Source: an uncultured Fretibacterium sp. | Lineage (GTDB): Bacteria; Synergistota; Synergistia; Synergistales; Aminobacteriaceae | DNA length: 40,642 nt | Assembly: GCA_937892105.1 (NCBI GenBank) | Contig: CALAUZ010000221.1 | Span: forward strand, 1 to 40,642 | Direction: 5' to 3' | Part shown: in pieces, positions 31,817-38,456 of the stretch | Position numbering within the stretch: position 1 is the first letter of the stretch | Layout: every line of letters begins with the position of its first letter | Program-made: the position numbers and the translations under genes | Notes under the pieces: generated by a model | What the model was told of the DNA's origin: nothing | Seen by the model: the letters and a program-made list of their open reading frames with translations, nothing else | Database searches by the model: none

Positions 31817-32668
31817 ATGCGTAGTAAAGACAAAAAAATCAAGTACCTCACAAACAGAGCCAATAACGGCGATTTCGAAGCTCAGTATGAGCTCGGGCGA
31901 GAATATGCCTCTGGCAGGACACTCAAGCAGAACTTCGGTCTAGCTGAAAAATGGTTCAAGGAATCAGCAAAAAACGGAAACTTGTATGCTGAAGCCGCTA
32001 TCGGGGTCATGTACATGGACATGGGAGACTACGAGAAAGCGTTCAATATTCTCCTCAACGTAGCACAAAAAGGAAATATGAATGCTCAATCAAACCTCGC
32101 TCTCTTCTATCTGTACGGTAAACCAAGTATCGGCATCATTCAGGATTACGAAAAAGCCGCTTACTGGCTAGAGTTAGCCGCTGATCAGGGAGAAGTAGAA
32201 GCTATGTACAACCTCAGCAATCTGCTTCTCAAAAACTCAGATGTTCAGCACGACACCGCAAGAGGGCTTGAACTATTGGAAGAAGCAGCAAGCATAGGAT
32301 ACCCTCCAGCTCAAGGTGGATTAGGACTTGAATACTTCATTGGGAACAACACCAGCAAGGACTTCAAAAAAGCTAGTGAGTGGATGTCAAAAGCTCTCAA
32401 CAGCGGATACCTCTCAATGGCTGGGTTTCTTGCTTACATCTTTGAGGAGGGCGGATACGGCATCGAGCAGGATTACAAAACGGCACTCAGGTATTACGAA
32501 CTAGCGTACAGCTACTACGAGCAACCGCATGATCCAGCTGAGGACACAAGAGAGGTGATTGTGCTCAACAACGACAGCAATGCAAAAAACAAAGAAGTAG
32601 TTTTCGGCAAAAAGGCAATCAAAGAGCGCATGGAGAGGCTTCAAGCAATCCTTAGCTCTCAGCAGTAA
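31817..32668 (+). CDS. Sel1-repeat protein, 283 aa
   Basis: Six or so Sel1 units in a row (AQYELGREYASGRTLKQNFG, AEKWFKESAKNGN; NAQSNLALFYLYG; AAYWLELAADQGEVEAMYNL; PAQGGLGLEYFIGNN; AYIFEEGGYGIEQDYKTALR), preceded by a basic start and closed by a charged tail with FGKKAIKERMERL. Cytoplasmic: no signal peptide. Protein-binding scaffold; partner unknown. ATG preceded by AGGAGG. It is the middle of a plus-strand run, each gene of which ends in its own terminator. Confidence 0.75.
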   Translation: MRSKDKKIKYLTNRANNGDFEAQYELGREYASGRTLKQNFGLAEKWFKESAKNGNLYAEAAIGVMYMDMGDYEKAFNILLNVAQKGNMNAQSNLALFYLYGKPSIGIIQDYEKAAYWLELAADQGEVEAMYNLSNLLLKNSDVQHDTARGLELLEEAASIGYPPAQGGLGLEYFIGNNTSKDFKKASEWMSKALNSGYLSMAGFLAYIFEEGGYGIEQDYKTALRYYELAYSYYEQPHDPAEDTREVIVLNNDSNAKNKEVVFGKKAIKERMERLQAILSSQQ

Positions 32669-32677
32669 CCAAATCAA

Positions 32678-32718
32678 AAGGCATTCTCTACGAAGGGTGC
32701 CTTACGATTTTTATTTTT
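32678..32718 (+). terminator. Terminator after Sel1 gene
   Basis: AAGGCATTC pairs with GGGTGCCTT (32678-32686, 32695-32703; 9 bp with two G-U), followed by TTTTTATTTTT. Strong intrinsic terminator. Confidence 0.75.
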
Positions 32719-32735
32719 GAAAGGAGTAATCACTT

Positions 32736-33689
32736 ATGATGAACAACACAACAAACACAAGCAACAAAATCGCGCAGATTATTGACAGCATTGAACATTC
32801 AAGCGTCCTCGATGAGCTGAAGACACAAGCAAGATGGTTGCCATATCGCCTGTTCAATAATGGTGCAGAAAAAAGCAACACTGAAGCTAAAGCTATTAGT
32901 CCTGAAAGCGGTAAATTTATCAGCTACGAGGATACTTCAGAATGGAGAACATTTGTGGAAGTTCGACAAGCAGCAGTAAACTTCAATGCCGATGGTGTAG
33001 GTTTCGTTTTCGGAGATGGCTATACTTCCATTACACTTGACGCCACTGACGATGGTGGATATGATGGCGTAGTCCCGGAAATCGCAAAAGCTGAGCGTTT
33101 CTTCAATAGCTACACGGAATGGACGCATGACAGAAAACTTAGTGTGCTTTGCAAAGTCTCTGAACCCGCTGAAAATTTCGAGCTCTATTCATCTCCAAGA
33201 AACAAACAGCTGAAATTCAAAAAAACATGCAACTTCGCTCCTGTTTCGGGTATTTCATATGGCAATCCTATATCACTCTCTGATCGTACCGGCAGAATAA
33301 TCTATCTGCAGGAACTGTTTACTCTCATCGAAAAAGACTTCCTTAACTACATGAACATTACTTGCCACAATCTTCACTACGCCATCAGTGAAGCTGCTGA
33401 AAATTTCGTGAAAAGGTGTTTTGAAAACTATATAACGCTCCTTTTTGATGACGATGGATTACACATGAAAGCTTACTGTGATTGCAACACAAAGACCATA
33501 ACCTTCATGGAAGAGCTGTTAAATTCCTCTCGTTTTCTTCAGGCTGAGGTTATCTCGAAAATCAGTTCTGACTGCGAGGCTTTATGGTATAAATTGAGTA
33601 ACCTGCACGCTCAGAATTTACCATGCTCTTTGCTCGATGGAGCTATGGCTATTGTGTTCGGGGTCGATAAATATCAGCTCTACCGCTAA
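32736..33689 (+). CDS. Stand-alone degenerate primase-domain protein
   Basis: 317 aa. Residues 25-185 clearly resemble the primase half of the two primase-helicases: ARWLPYRLFN, a Ser-Glu-Trp linker, NADGVGFVFGDGYTSI, SYTEW, LSVLCKVSEPAE. Yet the catalytic residues have changed: the DLD metal-binding triad reads LDATD (D102, D105), the motif II histidine is Ser136 (DRKLSVLCK), and motif III GRYFTITG has become CNFAPVSG. It is therefore probably inactive. The other 130 residues (ENFVKRCFENYITLLFDDDG, ISKISSDCEALWYKLSN) resemble nothing I know. ATG 32736 follows AAAGGAG by 9 nt. It may regulate or compete with the active primases. Confidence 0.6.
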   Translation: MMNNTTNTSNKIAQIIDSIEHSSVLDELKTQARWLPYRLFNNGAEKSNTEAKAISPESGKFISYEDTSEWRTFVEVRQAAVNFNADGVGFVFGDGYTSITLDATDDGGYDGVVPEIAKAERFFNSYTEWTHDRKLSVLCKVSEPAENFELYSSPRNKQLKFKKTCNFAPVSGISYGNPISLSDRTGRIIYLQELFTLIEKDFLNYMNITCHNLHYAISEAAENFVKRCFENYITLLFDDDGLHMKAYCDCNTKTITFMEELLNSSRFLQAEVISKISSDCEALWYKLSNLHAQNLPCSLLDGAMAIVFGVDKYQLYR

Positions 33690-33725
33690 TCTTCGATAGA
33701 GCGCGTACATTTCACAACCTGAACA

Positions 33726-33762
33726 AATATTGGTAGGGTATTATTCCCTGCCAATATTTTAT
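33726..33762 (+). terminator. Strong terminator after degenerate primase gene
   Basis: AATATTGGTAGGG (33726-33738) pairs with CCCTGCCAATATT (33746-33758), 13 bp with one G-U, 7-nt loop, followed by T-rich sequence (TTATTT). Very stable. Confidence 0.75.
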
Positions 33763-33782
33763 TTACAAGAGGTGTATCCTTC

Positions 33783-34019
33783 ATGAGTTTTAATTTCTTC
33801 TCAAATAACACTGAGCACTCGGACAATAAGAAACGCGGTAGACCTAAGAAATCACCAGAAGAGAACAGATCTAAACGTTTCAACCTCATCATGAAGCCTT
33901 CTACTATGGCTGAACTTAACAAAATCGCCGCTCAGACACAATTACGAACTGGCATAAAAACTAGTATTACTGAACTCATCAACTCTATTCTCGAAAATTA
34001 TATTACCCAAGAAAATTAA
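33783..34019 (+). CDS. AT-hook-like / ribbon-helix-helix regulator, 78 aa
   Basis: N-terminus with KKRGRPKKSPEENRS (AT-hook-like, basic), then KRFNLIMKPSTMAELNKIAA and IKTSITELINSILENYI, a strand plus two helices as in ribbon-helix-helix proteins. Likely a DNA-binding regulator. ATG lies about 9 nt after an AAGAGG. It shares layout with the 23992 protein. Position upstream of the AbrB/Rpn pair may make it their regulator, but the 118-bp gap contains another promoter. Confidence 0.6.
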   Translation: MSFNFFSNNTEHSDNKKRGRPKKSPEENRSKRFNLIMKPSTMAELNKIAAQTQLRTGIKTSITELINSILENYITQEN

Positions 34020-34137
34020 AATATTATTATTTCAATCTTTTTACTATTACAATTTATACTAATAATTAATTTTTTGATTTTCTTATTTCTTTGATATAAT
34101 ACTTCATAATTTCTTTGAAAACAGGAGACTAGATTTC

Positions 34138-34416
34138 ATGAATAATTACTATAAGATAATATCAATATCACCGAAGAGGCAAATTACAATTCCTCAGAAA
34201 TTCTTCTCACGCTTTCAGTTCGGCTCACAGGCTAAAATCTCCGCTACTGGCGACGGTATCCTGATACAGCCCTTTGAAAATATTTCTGACAGCGAGCTTG
34301 ATGTTCAAATACTACAAGAATTAGTTCAGCAGGGTCTCAATGGGCAGGAACTTATTAATGCCTTCAAAGAACACAAAGTCAAAATTTCATCAAATAATCT
34401 GGTATCATGTTCATAA
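34138..34416 (+). CDS. AbrB/SpoVT-type DNA-binding protein (antitoxin-like)
   Basis: 92 aa. Swapped-hairpin AbrB motif: IISISPKRQITIPQKFFSRF, then GSQAKISATGDGILIQPFE. The tail (LDVQILQELVQQGLNGQELI) is helical and could bind a partner. AbrB-type proteins serve as antitoxins in many toxin-antitoxin pairs and as regulators. CAGGAGACT precedes ATG. The Rpn nuclease gene starts 22 bp downstream, in the same direction. Confidence 0.7.
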   Translation: MNNYYKIISISPKRQITIPQKFFSRFQFGSQAKISATGDGILIQPFENISDSELDVQILQELVQQGLNGQELINAFKEHKVKISSNNLVSCS

Positions 34417-34438
34417 ACTTACAAGGGTGAGGTGAATA

Positions 34439-35278
34439 ATGGACAAAAAGATAAGCGAGATAGTTATCCCTGTTACTCAACAATGGGAGAACTTGAACAT
34501 CTCTAATGACTATATCTTTGGTAAAGTAATGCAAAATGAAGAGTTATGTACTGAACTCATAAGACGCATATTACCAGATATAGAAATTGGCAGAATAGAG
34601 TTTCCAGAACGGCAGAAATCTATAGCTGAGGGCATAGATGTTCGCAGTGTCCGGCTTGATATTCATACTCGCTCAGAGTTCGGCCCAGTGCTAGATATTG
34701 AGATGCAAATGCTCGACACAGGCAATCTCCCAAAAAGGACAAGAGGGTATCATACAGTACTGGATATGAGCGCAATGAATAAAGATTTGATGAAAAGTTA
34801 TAATGACTTGCCTACCACTTTTGTAATCTTTATCTGTGCTACTTTCGACCCATTTAACAAGGGCAGGCATATCTACACTTTTCAAAATATCTGCACGGAG
34901 GATACTAATATCAAGCTCAACGATGGAGCCTACACGATATTCTTAACTCCAAAAGGAACAGCTGATGACGTTAGCCCAGAACTAAAAGCCTTCCTAGACT
35001 TCGTTGCAGGCAAATCTTCTGATGATCCTTTTATCAAGAAGCTGGAACGAAGAATATTAGAAGTGAAGCAAAACTCAGATTGGAGGTTGGAATACATGAC
35101 ATTAATGCTAAGAGACCAAGAAAATCGTCGACTAGGCAGGGAAGAAGGCAGGACTGAAGAACGTAGAATTATGGCTCTTCAAATGAACCGTGAGGGGCTA
35201 CCTTTAGACATGATAGCCCGAATAGCTAAAGAAAGCATCTCGGTTATTCAAAGCTGGATAAGTGAGGCAAATGCTTAA
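34439..35278 (+). CDS. rpn: Rpn-family PD-(D/E)XK nuclease
   Basis: 279 aa. The Rpn/YhgA-type (transposase_31-like) nuclease motifs are present: NDYIFGKVM (23-31), then D74 in VRLDIHTRSE and LDIEMQM (D86, E88, Q90), the metal-binding PD-(D/E)XK core, followed by HTVLDMSAMNKDL and FVIFICATFDPF. Members promote recombination and cleave DNA. The C-terminal 60 residues, from Met220, read as a hinge plus helix-turn-helix-like end (EGLPLDMIARIAKESISVIQ). An internal ribosome site precedes Met220 (separate feature). Ribosome site for the full start: GGTGAGG. A terminator follows at 35301. Confidence 0.8.
   Translation: MDKKISEIVIPVTQQWENLNISNDYIFGKVMQNEELCTELIRRILPDIEIGRIEFPERQKSIAEGIDVRSVRLDIHTRSEFGPVLDIEMQMLDTGNLPKRTRGYHTVLDMSAMNKDLMKSYNDLPTTFVIFICATFDPFNKGRHIYTFQNICTEDTNIKLNDGAYTIFLTPKGTADDVSPELKAFLDFVAGKSSDDPFIKKLERRILEVKQNSDWRLEYMTLMLRDQENRRLGREEGRTEERRIMALQMNREGLPLDMIARIAKESISVIQSWISEANA
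35096..35278 (+). CDS. Internal in-frame start in Rpn gene (RpnS-like), candidate
   Basis: ATG at 35096 is in frame (codon 220 of the nuclease) and lies 9 nt after GGAGG at 35082-35086, so a 60-aa protein equal to the Rpn C-terminal domain may be made. In E. coli, published work describes small Rpn products from internal starts that block the full-length toxin; this copy has the layout to do the same. The GGAGG is part of codons for Trp-Arg (TGG AGG), so it may be coincidental. Confidence 0.45.
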   Translation: MTLMLRDQENRRLGREEGRTEERRIMALQMNREGLPLDMIARIAKESISVIQSWISEANA

Positions 35279-35300
35279 TTTTTAATTCCGTCAAAAAATA

Positions 35301-35330
35301 CCCTGAATTTTCAGGGATTTATTTTATTTT
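35301..35330 (+). terminator. Terminator after Rpn gene
   Basis: CCCTGAA pairs with TTCAGGG (7 bp, 2-nt loop as drawn, so 6 bp in practice), followed by ATTTATTTTATTTT. It lies 22 bp after the stop; intrinsic termination is likely. Confidence 0.7.
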
Positions 35331-35372
35331 ATTCTCTCCAAATTTAATATTATTTTAAACATGTTCAAATTT

Positions 35373-35451
35373 TCTACCAAAAGTATTTTTTCCGAATCTG
35401 CGAAAAATAAAATTCCATCAAAAATATTATTCACAAAACTAGCGACCGTTA
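35373..35451. repeat. 79-bp dispersed repeat, copy 2
   Basis: Matches 206-284 (see there), including the near-identical core TATTATTCACAAAA, one variable base, TAGCGACCGTT. It lies between the Rpn terminator and the AT-rich region upstream of the second parA. Its closeness to the parA module suggests a site for recombination or partition, but this is inference. Confidence 0.7.
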
Positions 35452-36026
35452 GATTTGATAATGATTACACAGCATTGGTGTTATGTCTATAAATAAATAA
35501 ATAATTCAGCACAAATTACTAATATCTTCAGTAAATATTTATTTCATATTTTATTACTAAAACTATTTACGTAAATATTTTAGCCCTACATTTGAATAAA
35601 TAATATTTACGTATAGTATTTTCTACTGAAATATTTTAGATAGAAAAATATTAATTCATTAAAAGAGTATAAAAATATGAGTATATTTTTGTAGTTACTT
35701 CTAGACAACTAATAAATATTATATCAAAATAAATCTTTCAATAAATACTGTTACAAATCTACATGATGAAAATAATAATTACGTTAATAATGATTTAATT
35801 AAATATTTTAGAGAGAATATTAATCTTTTAATTACAGAAGTAAAAATATATTTCAAGAAACACTAAATACTTTAATTATCTCTTTACTGTTAAACATAAA
35901 TAATATTAATTATTCTCAACAACTAAATAAGTAAAAAATAATTCAGTAAATTATTATTACTACATATCAAATAATTAATAATAATGGTAGAATATTATTT
36001 ACTAATAACCATATAGAGGAGAAAGA
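35452..36026. other. AT-rich gap, candidate centromere of module B
   Basis: 575 bp without a gene, almost only A and T, with many repeats of AATAAATATT and TTATTTCA-like words in both orientations. The block at about 35603-35624 is identical to 5025-5046 before the first parA, and the surrounding 100 bp are similar. Promoter and ribosome site (AGAGGAGA) of parA close the gap. Candidate centromere, possibly shared in specificity with that of module A, which could cause partition incompatibility if the replicons were separate. Confidence 0.5.
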
Positions 36027-36584
36027 ATGAAAAATATATTAATCAGCAACACAAAGGGCGGAGTAGGTAAATCATTAATCGCTGATGAGTTAGCTTTCTC
36101 ATTTGAGAGAACTGATATTCCTTATAATTTCTATGACTTGGATAGTCAAGGTGGAACACTTCACAGGACGAGCAAGAAGGAGAATGCTACAGTCTCAGTG
36201 ATTGATACTCCTGCTACGTTGAATGACCAGTTAGGACAATGGATAAGTTCAGCAGACTTGATAATCATTCCTACCAGAACAACATCAAGGGACATAGAAC
36301 CATTGAGGCGCATGATAGAAATAGTGAACAGAAATAATAATAAGTGCAATGTTATCTATGTGCTGAATGCCTTTAACAGATGGAGGGTCTCAAATGATTT
36401 CTATGAATGGCTTTCTAGGTATGTTAATAGCACAATTCTTTTTCTTCCTCAATCGGAGCTGTTCGTTCAGGCTTCCGCTTACCGCAAATCTATAGTTGAT
36501 TATGCTCCTAAGTCTAAGGCTGCTTTTGCTATTCTAGAACTGTGCAATAAAGTTAGAGAGTTCCTTAATATCACACTAGAATAA
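36027..36584 (+). CDS. parA: ParA-type partition ATPase (module B)
   Basis: 185 aa. Walker A KGGVGKS (10-16), A' YDLDSQGG and Walker B IDTPAT are intact; homologous to the 5259 copy along the whole length (DIEPLRRMI, YVLNAFNRWR, LPQSELFVQASAY are shared). Short, without a DNA-binding N-terminal domain. ATG after AGAGGAGA. The partner gene is 83 bp downstream. Confidence 0.9.
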   Translation: MKNILISNTKGGVGKSLIADELAFSFERTDIPYNFYDLDSQGGTLHRTSKKENATVSVIDTPATLNDQLGQWISSADLIIIPTRTTSRDIEPLRRMIEIVNRNNNKCNVIYVLNAFNRWRVSNDFYEWLSRYVNSTILFLPQSELFVQASAYRKSIVDYAPKSKAAFAILELCNKVREFLNITLE

Positions 36585-36591
36585 CTTTATT

Positions 36592-36660
36592 TATTCACTA
36601 TTGGCTGTATAATATTATTTATTAATATCTGTACAATAATTATATACAGTAGAAAGGAAA
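36592..36660 (+). promoter_or_regulatory. Promoter and imperfect dyad before second small partition gene
   Basis: CTGTATAAT lies near 36606-36614 and its imperfect inverse ATTATATACAG near 36639-36649, with TATAAT as a -10 within the left arm. Same layout as 5814-5858 in module A but with other words, so the operator has diverged. Confidence 0.4.
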
Positions 36661-36667
36661 TGCCGAA

Positions 36668-36898
36668 ATGGCAAAAAGCAATATGTTTGAAGAAGCAGCC
36701 GACCAGAGAGAAAAAGAGCAGGCAGAGGTAACAGCAGTAGTAACAGGCAATGTCCCCGAGAAAAGCGAGCGCACAATGAAGATGACTTTCTCTATTTCTC
36801 CTAGTGATAGAATTTTAGTTAAGACTTTCGCTATAAGGCATAATCTCACTGTCTCGGACTTATTCCACAAGTGGATCAACGAGTTCTGCTCTGAGTAA
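36668..36898 (+). CDS. ParG-like small partition/DNA-binding protein (module B)
   Basis: 76 aa, same length as the 5885 copy: KSNMFEEAADQREKEQAEVT, a flexible charged start, then MKMTFSISPSDRILVKTFAI and RHNLTVSDLFHKWI. The helix part is nearly invariant between the copies while the tail differs, consistent with a conserved DNA-contacting domain. AAAGGA precedes ATG. The following gene is a UPF0175 antitoxin rather than a PIN toxin as in module A. Confidence 0.7.
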   Translation: MAKSNMFEEAADQREKEQAEVTAVVTGNVPEKSERTMKMTFSISPSDRILVKTFAIRHNLTVSDLFHKWINEFCSE

Positions 36899-36920
36899 AA
36901 ATTTATGGAGGTGAAAAATC

Positions 36921-37214
36921 TTGCAAGCCAGTATACAGCCCAAGAATTACACAAATGTAGAAATAAGTGTGCCAGTTGAATTAGCATACTTATTCAAGAA
37001 TAAAAATCTTAGCTTGGAACAACTAGCTTTATTGTTGTATCCGCATATTCAAGATGGAGAAATATCTAACGGGAAGGCAGCAGAAGTGCTGGGGACATCT
37101 AAGACGGAACTGCTTGATTTCTATGGGGAACTGGGACTGCCATACTTTAATATGACTGAAGAAGAATTAGAACATGATATACAGGTGTTGAAAAACCTTA
37201 GATATGAATCATGA
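36921..37214 (+). CDS. UPF0175-family antitoxin
   Basis: 97 aa. ISVPVELAYLFKNKNLSLEQ, then ALLLYPHIQDGEISNGKAAE and VLGTSKTELLDFYGELGLPY match UPF0175, small helix-turn-helix proteins usually paired with DUF3368 PIN proteins. TTG start 36921 has GGAGGTG 7 nt upstream. Its stop overlaps the ATG of the PIN gene, a coupled toxin-antitoxin unit. Confidence 0.8.
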   Translation: MQASIQPKNYTNVEISVPVELAYLFKNKNLSLEQLALLLYPHIQDGEISNGKAAEVLGTSKTELLDFYGELGLPYFNMTEEELEHDIQVLKNLRYES

Positions 37215-37708
37215 TAGTAATCTCTGACACAACACCTCTTATATCCTTATTGAAAATTGGCAGGTTAGATTTGCTTGAAAAAATATTCGGTCAAGTATTT
37301 ATTCCTGACGGAGTATTTAATGAGCTGACACAGAATAAAAATTACGTACAGGAAGCTAATGTAATTAAGTGTGCTGATTTCATAGTAACGAAGTCTGTAT
37401 CAGATAGGAAAGCAGTGGAGATATTGGAGAAGACAACCTCGCTTGATAGAGGAGAGAGTGAGGCCATAGTGCTATTTGGCGAGTTAAAAGCAGAGCTAAT
37501 GCTGATGGATGAACGCAGAGGCCGAGAAGTAGCTATTAAACTCGAAATACCATTATCAGGGACATTAGGAGTTTTAATTGAAGCATTTGATAAAGGCATA
37601 ATTAGCCAAGAACAAGCTGAGCAATATTTGAACGAGTTTCAAAAACAGAACCGAAGGTTTAGCCGTAAAATTATGGGTGTAGTCAAAAGGCGTATCAACA
37701 ATGAATAA
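37211..37708 (+). CDS. DUF3368-family PIN toxin (module B)
   Basis: 165 aa. VISDTTPLISLLKIGRLDLL (Asp5), an Asp in ESEAIVLFGELKAELMLMDE, and RRGREVAIKLEIPLSGTLGV mark the DUF3368 PIN group. As a toxin it would cut RNA; UPF0175 neutralises it. It overlaps the antitoxin at its start, and its end overlaps the recombinase ATG (at 37701), as in module A. Confidence 0.85.
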   Translation: MIVISDTTPLISLLKIGRLDLLEKIFGQVFIPDGVFNELTQNKNYVQEANVIKCADFIVTKSVSDRKAVEILEKTTSLDRGESEAIVLFGELKAELMLMDERRGREVAIKLEIPLSGTLGVLIEAFDKGIISQEQAEQYLNEFQKQNRRFSRKIMGVVKRRINNE

Positions 37709-38456
37709 AGTCTACGGATATTGCCGGATAAGCACACCGAAGCAGAATATAGAACGTCAAATCAGAAATATTCTAAGGGAGTATCCAGACGCAATAATAA
37801 TTCAAGAGATTTTTACAGGCTCAAAGTTTCAGGGACGAAGAGAACTTGAGAAACTCATTCGTAACATTCAGGCAGGAGACACAATAGTATTCGACAACGT
37901 TTCAAGAATGAGTCGTAATTCTGATGAAGGTTTTGCTCTCTATGAACAGCTCTACAATCAGGGAGTTAACCTTGTTTTCCTCAAAGAACCTCATATCAAT
38001 ACTGACACTTACAGTAATATTCTTCAGGATAAGAAAATTTCACTCAATCTTAACTCTGGAGATGAAGCTACTGATAAACTCATGAAGTCTATTATTGACG
38101 CTTTGAACGATTACATTATGACTTTGGCCAAGAAACAAATTCAGCTCGCTTTCCAGCAATCACAGAAAGAAGTTGATGACTTACACCAGAGAACTAAGGA
38201 GGGTATTGAAACTGCTCGCAGAAACGGTAAACAAATAGGTCAACGTTTTGGACGCAAACTCGTAATCAAGAAAAAATCTCCCGTTCAGCAGCTAATATTA
38301 AAGTACAGTAAACACTTCAACGGCTCTAACTCTGACAGGGAAGTTATTGCTATCATCAATTCTTCTCCTAATCCTGAAGACAGAACTCAAAAGCTCCATG
38401 TATCCCTTAATACTTATTACAAATATAAAGATGAACTCAGAACCTTAGAAACTTAA
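37701..38456 (+). CDS. Serine recombinase/resolvase (module B)
   Basis: 251 aa, nearly the same as the 6786 copy: Ser11 in GYCRIST, SRMSRNSDEG, the DALNDYIMTLAKKQIQ helix and the HTH end DREVIAIINSSPNPEDR. Only about 20 residues differ, and long stretches are identical at DNA level too, far closer than the neighbouring parA or helicase genes. ATG overlaps the toxin stop. Its end overlaps the convergent helicase gene by 12 nt. Confidence 0.9.
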   Translation: MNKVYGYCRISTPKQNIERQIRNILREYPDAIIIQEIFTGSKFQGRRELEKLIRNIQAGDTIVFDNVSRMSRNSDEGFALYEQLYNQGVNLVFLKEPHINTDTYSNILQDKKISLNLNSGDEATDKLMKSIIDALNDYIMTLAKKQIQLAFQQSQKEVDDLHQRTKEGIETARRNGKQIGQRFGRKLVIKKKSPVQQLILKYSKHFNGSNSDREVIAIINSSPNPEDRTQKLHVSLNTYYKYKDELRTLET

